Assembly (NCBI RefSeq): GCF_019396325.1
Contig: NZ_JAHKRO010000097.1
Span: forward strand, 1-34,857
Length of the DNA stretch: 34,857 bases
Direction of reading: 5' to 3'
Source: Nonomuraea ceibae
GTDB taxonomy: Bacteria > Actinomycetota > Actinomycetes > Streptosporangiales > Streptosporangiaceae
The translations under genes were made by a program, and so were the position numbers. Shown here piece after piece: positions 1 through 6,638 of this stretch. Under the pieces are notes generated by a model. That model had not been told where the DNA came from and did no database searches. It was given only the letters and a program-made list of their open reading frames with translations. Position 1 is the stretch's first letter. Each line of letters opens with the position of its first letter.

Positions 1-36
1 TCACGTGATCGTCCAAGTAGACATAGAGTGCGGTCA

Positions 37-83
37 GAAGGGCGTCCAAGTCTGTCTTCACACACCGACCATGGACGCCCTTC
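37..83 (-). terminator. Inverted repeat, probable terminator of the ANTAR gene
   Basis: A perfect 12-bp inverted repeat, GAAGGGCGTCCA at 37-48 and TGGACGCCCTTC at 72-83, with a 23-nt loop. It lies about 40 nt past the stop codon of the minus-strand ANTAR gene. Neither side has a clear T-run, so this would be a U-less actinobacterial hairpin terminator. It could instead belong to an unseen gene left of the window. Confidence 0.4.
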
Positions 84-123
84 GTCACGCCCGCAGCCGA
101 TCACCAAATTTCACATCAGCGAT

Positions 124-840
124 CTAGCGGCGGTTCTTGCGCTGGTGTTCCTCGACCAGGAGCCGGGCCAGGTCGGCCACCTTGACCTGGTGGTGCTGGG
201 AGATCCGGCGCAGCTCCTCGAAGGCCGCCTCGGCGGTGCAGCCGCTGGTCTGCATGATGATGCCCTTGGCCTGATCGATGAGCGCCCGGCCGGCCAGAGC
301 CTCCTGGAGCTGCGCGGCGTCGGTGCGCACCTCCTCGAAGTCCCACATGTTGGCCAGGGCCACGCCGACCTGCTCGGTCAGCATGTCGGCCAGGGCGTGC
401 GAGCCCTGCGGGGAGAACGCGCCGCGCCGTACCGAGTACAGGCCCACGACCAGCAGGGCCGGCGGGATGCGGATGGGGACGGCGAGCACCGAACGGACGC
501 CGCTGCGGGTGGCGAGCGCCGCGTAACGCGGCCAGCGGGTGTCGGTGAGCACGTCGCCGACGGCGATGCGGGCACCGGTCTTCCTGGCCTCGGTCGACGG
601 GCCCTCGCCGAGCGCACGCTCCCCCTCGACGAGCATGATGAGCTCGCTGTGCGAACCCGACACCAGGACGCGGTGCTCGTGCCAGTGCTCGGCCGAGCCG
701 CCCGAGCAGCCGGGCACGCCGTCGGCCAGCGCGGTCGTCAGGCCGCGCAGCACGCTTTCGGTCGAGGTGTCCTCGCCGAGCCTGCCCAGTGCCGCCAGGT
801 TGCGGGCGAGCCCGGGAGTGATCATCACGGTCGATTCCAT
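124..840 (-). CDS. GAF and ANTAR domain-containing regulator
   Basis: A 238-residue predicted cytoplasmic RNA-binding antiterminator. Residues about 20-170 form a GAF-type sensory fold. Residues about 175-231 match the ANTAR helical bundle, with LIDQAKGIIMQ near 188 and a conserved AFEELRRIS near 206. ANTAR proteins bind paired RNA hairpins and let polymerase read through terminators; actinomycete GAF-ANTAR proteins are common and mostly uncharacterised. I chose the ATG at 840 because the GAF homology begins soon after it; an in-frame ATG 33 nt upstream (MAAIRG) is less likely. The gene is divergent from the SpoIIE-domain gene with 65 bp between, so the two probably share a control region. 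No phosphoacceptor domain is fused, so the signal is presumably a ligand or partner protein at the GAF domain (inference). Confidence 0.9.
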   Translation of the reverse strand: MESTVMITPGLARNLAALGRLGEDTSTESVLRGLTTALADGVPGCSGGSAEHWHEHRVLVSGSHSELIMLVEGERALGEGPSTEARKTGARIAVGDVLTDTRWPRYAALATRSGVRSVLAVPIRIPPALLVVGLYSVRRGAFSPQGSHALADMLTEQVGVALANMWDFEEVRTDAAQLQEALAGRALIDQAKGIIMQTSGCTAEAAFEELRRISQHHQVKVADLARLLVEEHQRKNRR

Positions 841-905
841 AGCTATTCTGCCCCTACCCCTTATGGCTGCCATTATCCCGTGTGGCGTAGCGTCGGAGGA
901 TGACC
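841..905. promoter_or_regulatory. Divergent promoter region, ANTAR / SpoIIE-domain genes
   Basis: 65 bp separate the two divergent starts. The plus-strand gene has a good ribosome binding site, GGAGG at 895-899, six bases before the ATG at 906; the alternative ATG at 900 overlaps that site and is therefore unlikely. On the minus strand a GGGG-rich stretch precedes the ATG at 840. I could not assign -10/-35 elements with confidence. Confidence 0.4.
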
Positions 906-2732
906 ATGCCGGACCTCGAACACGCCCTCGACGCACTGGCCGGGCGTGTCTCGTCGTTGCGGGAGGCGCGTGCGGCCTACCCCGCCGACCTCGCGCCGAC
1001 GCTCGACGCCGCGCTGGCGGAGCTCGACACCGCCGCCGAGCTGCTGGCCGAGGCCCGCGAGCAGTTGCGCAGGTCGCCGAAGCGGGCGGCGGGCAAGAAG
1101 GACGGCTCCCAGCGGGAGCTGAAGCTGCTGCGCCAGGTGTTCCGGGCGTTCCCGGTGCCGGTCGTCGTGCTCGACGGCGGCGGCGTGGTCCGGCGGATCA
1201 ACCCGGAGACCTCCCGGGTGCTGGGCAGTCCCGACGGCTACCTGGTGGGACGCTCGTTCCCGCTGCTGGTGGACGTGTCGCGGCGGGCGGCGTTCCGCTC
1301 GCACCTGACGGCGGTGCTGCGGACCGGGCAGCCGGCGGCGTTCGAGACGCGGCTGGCCCACCAGGGCCGCACGCACACGGTGCAGCTCGCGCTGACCAGG
1401 CTGACGATGCCGGGCGAGCCGCAGCAGATGGTGGCCGTGGTGGCGCTGCCGACGGAGACGCAGCTGCCGGAGCCGGGGACCGGCGGGCCGCAGGACGACG
1501 ACGGCGCGCTGCTGCTGGCGGCGGCCCGGCGGCAGGACCTGCTGGCCAGGATGGCGACGCTGCTGCTGGACGAGGAGGCGATGCGCCAGCCGGTGGCGCT
1601 GCCTCGGGCGACGCGGCTGCTGGCCGCCGGGTGGGCCGACTGGGTGGTGGCCGACCAGCTGCGTGACGGGCTGCCGCGCCGCTCTGCGGTGGTGGCGCCG
1701 AAGAACGTGCCGCTCGGCGGCCTGGTCCGCCAGGTGGAGGCGAGCGACCCGGCGGGCGCGCAGGTGGTGGCGCAGGTGCTGGAGCGCGGCTCGGGCGTGG
1801 TGCACGAGATGGTCGACGACGAGACGCTGCTCGGCTTCTGCCCGGAGGGGCCGCTGCTGACGGCGATGGGCGCGGGCTCGCTGCTGTGCGTGCCGATCGG
1901 GGCCGGTGACGGGGCGCTGACGCTGGTGCGGGGGCATGACCGGCCGCCGTTCACGCTGGCCGACCTGAGCGTGATGGAGGAGGTCGGGGTGCAGCTCGGG
2001 CTGGCGCTGCGGGCGCAGACGAGCTTCCAGAGCCGGTCGCGGGCCGCCGACGCGCTGTCGGCGAGCGTGGCCCCGCGCAGCCTGCCGGACGTGCCCGGCT
2101 ACGAGGCGGCGGCGATCTACCATCCGGGCTCGTCGGTCGGCGCCGAGTTCTACGACGTGTTCCCGATGGCGGGCGGCTGGGGCTTCGCGATGGGCGGCGC
2201 GGCCGGCAAGGGCGAGGAGGCCGCCTCGGTCAGCGCGATGGTACGCGGCGGGCTGCGGGTGCTCGGCACCTGGGAGTCCGACCCGGACGCGGTGGTGCGC
2301 AAGGTGAACGAGGCGCTGGTGGAGCAGGGCACCGGCATGTTCGTCATGGCCGTGGCCGGGCTCGTCAAGGGGCGGCGGATCCGCATGTCGTCGGCCGGGC
2401 ACCATCCGGCGGCGCTGGTGCAGCCCGACGGGCACGTGCGCTTCGCGGCGGGCGGCGGGGTGCCGCTGGGCATCGCGCCGGAGGCGGAGACCAGCACCGA
2501 GGAGATCACACTGGCGGCCGGGGAGACGCTGGTGCTGTATTCGGAGGGGCTCATCTCCTCCAGGAACGAGGTGGGCGAGCCCTACGGCGAGGAGCGGCTG
2601 GCCGACGTGCTCGGCAGATCCGCAGGTCAGGCCCCTTCGACGGTGGTCAAGGCGATCGAGGCCGACCGCAACGCCTTCTCCGGCGGGCAGGTGTGGGACG
2701 AGATCGTGATCCTCGCGCTCCGCGGCGTGTGA
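906..2732 (+). CDS. PAS-GAF-SpoIIE (PP2C-type) signalling protein with altered metal site
   Basis: A 608-residue soluble protein. An N-terminal helical stretch (1-70) is followed by a PAS domain (about 75-185), a GAF domain (about 215-375) and a C-terminal SpoIIE/PP2C domain (about 395-606). Family members dephosphorylate anti-anti-sigma factors in partner-switching cascades. The fold landmarks are clear: FYDVFPM near 415, SSAGHHPAAL near 498, and LYSEGLISSRNEVGEPYGEERL split around 547. The usual metal-binding Asp positions differ: GGDxYD reads GAEFYD (Glu414), GDVxGHG reads GGAAGKG (Gly431), YTDG reads YSEG (Glu547); Asp598 of the last DD pair (WDE) is kept. The enzyme may be inactive or unusual, acting as a sensor scaffold. 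The start at 906 is set by the GGAGG at 895-899. No anti-sigma kinase or STAS gene is nearby. Confidence 0.88.
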   Translation: MPDLEHALDALAGRVSSLREARAAYPADLAPTLDAALAELDTAAELLAEAREQLRRSPKRAAGKKDGSQRELKLLRQVFRAFPVPVVVLDGGGVVRRINPETSRVLGSPDGYLVGRSFPLLVDVSRRAAFRSHLTAVLRTGQPAAFETRLAHQGRTHTVQLALTRLTMPGEPQQMVAVVALPTETQLPEPGTGGPQDDDGALLLAAARRQDLLARMATLLLDEEAMRQPVALPRATRLLAAGWADWVVADQLRDGLPRRSAVVAPKNVPLGGLVRQVEASDPAGAQVVAQVLERGSGVVHEMVDDETLLGFCPEGPLLTAMGAGSLLCVPIGAGDGALTLVRGHDRPPFTLADLSVMEEVGVQLGLALRAQTSFQSRSRAADALSASVAPRSLPDVPGYEAAAIYHPGSSVGAEFYDVFPMAGGWGFAMGGAAGKGEEAASVSAMVRGGLRVLGTWESDPDAVVRKVNEALVEQGTGMFVMAVAGLVKGRRIRMSSAGHHPAALVQPDGHVRFAAGGGVPLGIAPEAETSTEEITLAAGETLVLYSEGLISSRNEVGEPYGEERLADVLGRSAGQAPSTVVKAIEADRNAFSGGQVWDEIVILALRGV

Positions 2733-2755
2733 TCACCTGTCTCATGAGGCATGGT

Positions 2756-2851
2756 TTGCGATTCGCGGGAAAGTGGGTATGGTCGTCCGTAGTTAGATCG
2801 TGCCTAAGACGCAGGCACACCTTGAAGGCTTTTTTCACGCTGAGGTGTGCC
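2756..2851 (+). promoter_or_regulatory. Structured leader of the glycosyltransferase gene
   Basis: A possible promoter is TTGCGA (2756-2761), 16 bp, TATGGT (2778-2783). Downstream, GGCACACCT (2814-2822) pairs perfectly with AGGTGTGCC (2843-2851), which contains the AGGTG ribosome binding site directly before the ATG at 2852. A competing hairpin, TGCCT (2801-2805) with AGGCA (2813-2817), uses part of the same 5' strand, so the two folds exclude each other. This arrangement could control translation; it is inferred from pairing only. Confidence 0.4.
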
Positions 2852-3955
2852 ATGAATATCGCGATCGTCGCTTCCGGCTCGGGCAGCAAGCGCCACCACA
2901 TCCTCTCCGTGGCGCGCGAACTCGGCCGCGACCACCACGTCACCATTTACTCCCGCCGCGAGAGCGCCGACGGCAAGCCCAGGACGCGGGTGGCCCCGGG
3001 CGTCACGGTGGAGTACATCGACGTGGGCCCGGCCCGCAGCCTGACCCCCGATGACGTCGCCCCCTACCTGAACGACGTGGGCGGCTACCTGATGCGCCGC
3101 TGGCAGCAGGAGCGGCCGGACGTGATCCACGCGCACTCGTGGACCTGCGGCCTGGCCGCCGTCTCCGGCGCCAAGGGCTTGGACGTGCCCGTCACGCACA
3201 CCTTCCACACCGTCGACCCCGCGCACGTGAAGCTGGAGCGGGCGCTGGGCCGCCGGGCCAACGCGGTCATCGCGGGCTCGGGCGACGAGGAGTCGGCGCT
3301 GATCCGCATCGGCGTCCCCCGCACCAGCATCGCGATCGTCCCCTACGGCGTCGACACCGAGCGCTTCCACCGCCAGGGCATGGCCGTCTCGCGCGGCACC
3401 CGCAAACGGCTGCTGCACGTCGGCCCGCTCTCCCCCGACCGGGGCGCGCACACGATCGTGCGGGCGCTGCCGGGGCTGGCGGACGTGGAGCTCGTGGTGG
3501 CCGGCGGCCCCGCCCCCGAGGACCTCGGCGACGACAGGGACGCGCGGCGGCTGCGCGCCCTGGCCGAGCAGCTCGGCGTGGCCGACCGGGTGACGCTGCT
3601 GGGCCAGGTGAAGCGGGCGGCGGTGCCCAAGCTGATGCGCGGCGCGGACGCCGTCGTGTCGGTGCCGCGCGAGACGACGAGCGGCATCGTCGCGCTGGAG
3701 GCGATGGCCTGCGGCGTGCCGGTGATCGCCTCGGCCGTGGGCGCGCACCTGGACTCCGTGATCGACGGCGTCACCGGGCTGCTGGTGCCGCCGGACCGGC
3801 CCGCCAGGACCGCGCGGCTGGCCAGGGAGCTGCTGACCGACCCGACGCTGCGCACCGCGCTCGGCTACGCCGGCGCGGACCGGGCGCGCTCCCGCTACTC
3901 GTGGGAGCGGGTCAGCCAGGAGCTGCTGCGGGTGTACGAGGCGGCCTGCGCCTAG
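2852..3955 (+). CDS. GT4-family glycosyltransferase
   Basis: A 367-residue cytosolic GT-B glycosyltransferase. The N-terminal Rossmann half starts MNIAIVASGSGSKRHHI and carries the HAHSW and THTFHT segments typical of the acceptor-side domain. The C-terminal half has LHVGPLSPDRG and the donor-binding region ETTSGIVALEAMACGVPV followed by GVTGLLVPP. In most GT4 enzymes two glutamates are seven residues apart in this region (EX7E); here eight residues separate them. Substrates cannot be read from sequence: NDP-sugar donors, with lipids, polysaccharides or small molecules as acceptors. The start is the ATG preceded by AGGTG at 2843-2847; long upstream reading frame is not coding-like. No other polysaccharide genes are nearby. 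Confidence 0.85.
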   Translation: MNIAIVASGSGSKRHHILSVARELGRDHHVTIYSRRESADGKPRTRVAPGVTVEYIDVGPARSLTPDDVAPYLNDVGGYLMRRWQQERPDVIHAHSWTCGLAAVSGAKGLDVPVTHTFHTVDPAHVKLERALGRRANAVIAGSGDEESALIRIGVPRTSIAIVPYGVDTERFHRQGMAVSRGTRKRLLHVGPLSPDRGAHTIVRALPGLADVELVVAGGPAPEDLGDDRDARRLRALAEQLGVADRVTLLGQVKRAAVPKLMRGADAVVSVPRETTSGIVALEAMACGVPVIASAVGAHLDSVIDGVTGLLVPPDRPARTARLARELLTDPTLRTALGYAGADRARSRYSWERVSQELLRVYEAACA

Positions 3956-3964
3956 ACACCCCCC

Positions 3965-3970
3965 TATATC
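3965..3970 (+). promoter_or_regulatory. Leaderless -10 box of the PaiB-like gene
   Basis: TATATC lies 8 nt before the ATG at 3979 and no purine-rich ribosome binding site is present. Actinobacterial leaderless mRNAs start at the start codon with the -10 hexamer 6-8 nt upstream, which fits here. Confidence 0.5.
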
Positions 3971-3978
3971 GTCATCCC

Positions 3979-4572
3979 ATGCTGATCCACCCTTGGGATG
4001 CCGGTTCCGGCGAGCAGTCGCTCGCCTATCTCCGGGAGAACGCGTTCGGGCACCTCATCGCCTCGGGCAGGGGGCGTGAGGTGCCCGTCGTCGTGCCCAC
4101 CCAGTTCCTGCTCGTGGACGAGCGCACGATCTGGCTGCACCTGGCCAGGCCGAACCCGATCTGGGCGGCCGTCGAGGAGAACCCGAAGGTGCTGCTGTCG
4201 GTCGCCGGGCCGTGGTCGTACATCCCGGGAGCCTGGCGGGCCGAGCCCGGCACGGACCCGTCGCTGGGCGTGCCGACCACCTACTACTCCTCGGTCCAGG
4301 TGACCTGCCGGGCCGAGATCGTCGCCGACGCGGCGGGCAAGCTGGAGATCCTGCGCGCCCAGCTCGGCGACCTGGAGCCGGGCCACGGCGACCCGGCGGA
4401 GATGCCCCGGCTGCTGTCCGGCCTCCAGGGGCTGCGGCTGGCGGTGGAGGAGATCCGCGGCAAGTTCAAGTACGACGGCCACAAGGACGCGGCGCTGCGC
4501 GGCCAGGTCGCCAAGGGCCTGGCCGGTCGGGGCGGCCCCGGCGACGAGAGCGCCCTGCGCCACCTGGCCTGA
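3979..4572 (+). CDS. FMN-binding negative transcriptional regulator family (PaiB-like)
   Basis: 197 residues, close to the usual length of the PaiB / FMN_bind_2 family. It has a split-barrel flavin-binding fold: N-terminal LRENAFGHLIASG, then PTQFLLVDERTIWLHLARPNP, the core LSVAGPWSYIPGAW, and a C-terminal helix KFKYDGHKD near 170. In Bacillus PaiB was described as a regulator of sporulation and protease genes, but most members are probably flavin oxidoreductases, so the regulator name is not proof of DNA binding. The gene starts 23 nt after the glycosyltransferase but has its own leaderless-type promoter. It converges on the PucR gene with 15 nt between stops. Confidence 0.85.
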   Translation: MLIHPWDAGSGEQSLAYLRENAFGHLIASGRGREVPVVVPTQFLLVDERTIWLHLARPNPIWAAVEENPKVLLSVAGPWSYIPGAWRAEPGTDPSLGVPTTYYSSVQVTCRAEIVADAAGKLEILRAQLGDLEPGHGDPAEMPRLLSGLQGLRLAVEEIRGKFKYDGHKDAALRGQVAKGLAGRGGPGDESALRHLA

Positions 4573-4587
4573 GCCCGCCGGCCCGCC

Positions 4588-5643
4588 CTACGCGCGCAGC
4601 CGGGCGGCCTTCAGCCCCAGGTGGACGGTGAGCCGGTCGTCGCCGTCGGTCAGGTCGCGGTGCGTCAGCCGTTCGGCCTTGCCCAGCCGGTAGTAGAGCG
4701 TCTGGCGGTGGATGCCGAGCGCGGCGGCGGCCTTCTGGGCGTGGCCGCCCAGGTCCAGGTACGTCTCGACGGTCTGGGCCAGCTCGGGGTCCAGCACGGC
4801 GACCTCGCCGGCGAGCTCGCGCAGGTCGCCCTGGCCGAGCCTGGCCAGCAGCCGGTGCGCGCCCAGGTCCTCCCAGCGGGCGACGGGCGCGAAGCGCGGG
4901 AAGTGCTCGGCGACGCGCAGCGCGTGGCGGGCCTCGCGCCAGCTCTGCCAGGCGTCGGCCGGATCGGCGCGGGTGCCGCCGACGCCCGCCGCGGTCCCGT
5001 ACGCGCCGAGGACGGTCTGCGCGACCTCGGCGGCCAGGTGCGCCGGGGCGAGCAGCGCCACCGGCGAGCCGGCGCGGGCGAGCACGCCGCGCGGCAGCGT
5101 CCACAGGGCGGCCACGCGCTCCGGCGACTCGCGCACCGCGATCGCGGTCACCGGTCCCGGCATCTCGATGGAGGCGCCGGCGCGCTCCTCCGGGTCGTCC
5201 GACAGCAGCGCGCGCAGCCCGTAGCCGAGGTCGCGGCGGCTCCTGGCCTCCTGGGCGAGCGCGGCGGCGGCGCGGGCGACCAGCGGCGCGACCCGGTCCA
5301 GGGCGGCGTCGGTGAGGCTGCCGGAGTCGAGCAGCCACAGGTAGCCGTAGACGACCTCGCCGTGGCGCAGCGGCCAGCACACGCGGGCCAGCACACCCAG
5401 GTCGGCGTCGGCCGGGATGCGGACCCGGCCGTGCGCGCGGGCGATGCCGTAGCGTTCGAAGTAGTCGCGCACCTCGCCGGTCGCGCGGCGGCGCAGGATC
5501 GACTCCTGGCGGACGGTGTCGATGTCGCCGTGCTGCGCGCCGTAGGCGAGCAGCCGGAACGAGCGGTCCTCCAGCGTGGCCGACGCGCCGAGCAGGCCCG
5601 CGACCTCGTCGACGATCTCCTGCAGATCCGTGGTGTTGTGCAT
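4588..5643 (-). CDS. PucR-family transcriptional regulator, likely of proline catabolism
   Basis: 351 residues. The N-terminal half (about 1-150) looks like a ligand-sensing domain (YGYLWLLDSGSLTDAALD), the middle is a GGDEF-like/CdaR-type region, and the C-terminus is the PucR helix-turn-helix: LGGHAQKAAAALGIHRQTLYY near 300, followed by LGKAERL and a closing LTVHLGLKAARL. The gene is divergent from proline dehydrogenase with 75 bp between starts. In Streptomyces and other actinobacteria a PucR-type regulator (PutR) commonly sits in this place and controls the proline genes, so a proline-responsive role is well supported by context. I preferred the ATG at 5643 (MHNTTDLQEIV) over an in-frame start seven codons upstream. 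Confidence 0.88.
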   Translation of the reverse strand: MHNTTDLQEIVDEVAGLLGASATLEDRSFRLLAYGAQHGDIDTVRQESILRRRATGEVRDYFERYGIARAHGRVRIPADADLGVLARVCWPLRHGEVVYGYLWLLDSGSLTDAALDRVAPLVARAAAALAQEARSRRDLGYGLRALLSDDPEERAGASIEMPGPVTAIAVRESPERVAALWTLPRGVLARAGSPVALLAPAHLAAEVAQTVLGAYGTAAGVGGTRADPADAWQSWREARHALRVAEHFPRFAPVARWEDLGAHRLLARLGQGDLRELAGEVAVLDPELAQTVETYLDLGGHAQKAAAALGIHRQTLYYRLGKAERLTHRDLTDGDDRLTVHLGLKAARLRA

Positions 5644-5718
5644 TTGTATGACAGCCTGCCACACCCGCCGTTACGCCCGTTCATGGCCCCGTTTGAGCTG
5701 CGGTTTTAGGCTGGAAGC
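5644..5718. promoter_or_regulatory. Divergent control region of the proline locus
   Basis: 75 bp between the PucR gene and proline dehydrogenase. On the plus strand a -10 box TAGGCT (5707-5712) ends 6 nt before the ATG at 5719, the spacing of a leaderless transcript. AGCCT (5653-5657) and AGGCT (5708-5712) form a short distant inverted pair, which is too weak to call an operator. The PucR binding site presumably lies here. Confidence 0.5.
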
Positions 5719-6636
5719 ATGTTGGGTCAACTGCTGCTCGCCACATCCCGGAGCGCGCTCGTGCGCCGCTCCGTGTCAGGCTTCCCGCTCACGCGCAAGG
5801 TGGTCGACCGCTTCGTCGCCGGCGAGACGGTCCAGGAGGCCCGCGACGCGATCGAACGACTGCGCGACACCGGGCTCGCGGTGACCGTCGACCATCTCGG
5901 CGAGGAGACCCGCGACGCCGGCGCCGCCGCCGCCACCGCGAAGGCGTACATCACGCTGCTGGAGCAGCTGCGCCCGCTGGAGCTGGGCCGCCGCGGCGAG
6001 GTATCGGTCAAGCTGTCGGCCGTCGGCCAGGAGCTCGACGACGCGATGGCGCTGGAGCACGCCCGCGAGATCTGCGCCGCCGCCGACGCCATCGGCGCCA
6101 CCGTCACGCTCGACATGGAGGACCACACCACGGTCGACTCCACGCTCGGCATCCTGCGCGCGCTGCGCGAGGACTACCCGTCGACCGGCGTGGCCATCCA
6201 GGCGTACCTGTTCCGCAGCGAGGACGACTGCCGCGCGCTGTCCGGCGAGGGCTCGCGCGTCCGGCTGGTCAAGGGCGCCTACCGGGAGCCCGCCTCCGTC
6301 GCCCACCAGGGCAAGTCCGCCGTGGACAAGGCGTACGTGCGATGCCTGCGCATCCTCATGGCGGGGAAGGGGTACCCCATGGTGGCCACCCACGACGACC
6401 GCCTGATCTCCATCACCGAGCTGCTCGCCGACCGGTTCGGGCGCTCCAGGGGCGACTACGAGTATCAGATGCTGTACGGGATCCGCACCGACCGGCAGGA
6501 GGCCCTGGCCGGGGCCGGTCACACGATGCGCGTCTACGTCCCCTACGGCGACGACTGGTACGGCTACTTCATGCGCCGGCTGGCCGAGCGCCCCGCCAAT
6601 GTCGCCTTCTTCCTTCGTGCCCTTGGGGGTAAGTGA
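5719..6636 (+). CDS. pruB: Monofunctional proline dehydrogenase
   Basis: 305 residues, the usual size of stand-alone actinobacterial and Gram-positive proline dehydrogenases. It oxidises L-proline to pyrroline-5-carboxylate with FAD and passes electrons to the respiratory chain. The TIM-barrel signatures are present: VSVKLSAVGQELD near 97, TLDMEDHTTVDSTL near 130, AIQAYLFRS near 157, VRLVKGAYREP near 180, MVATHDDRLI near 219, YEYQMLYGIR near 245, and the C-terminal YVPYGDDWYGYFMRRLAERPAN, which carries the substrate-binding RR pair. It is followed after 2 nt by pruA and is read from a leaderless-type promoter. The symbol follows mycobacterial usage; putB is also used. Confidence 0.95.
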   Translation: MLGQLLLATSRSALVRRSVSGFPLTRKVVDRFVAGETVQEARDAIERLRDTGLAVTVDHLGEETRDAGAAAATAKAYITLLEQLRPLELGRRGEVSVKLSAVGQELDDAMALEHAREICAAADAIGATVTLDMEDHTTVDSTLGILRALREDYPSTGVAIQAYLFRSEDDCRALSGEGSRVRLVKGAYREPASVAHQGKSAVDKAYVRCLRILMAGKGYPMVATHDDRLISITELLADRFGRSRGDYEYQMLYGIRTDRQEALAGAGHTMRVYVPYGDDWYGYFMRRLAERPANVAFFLRALGGK

Positions 6637-6638
6637 AC

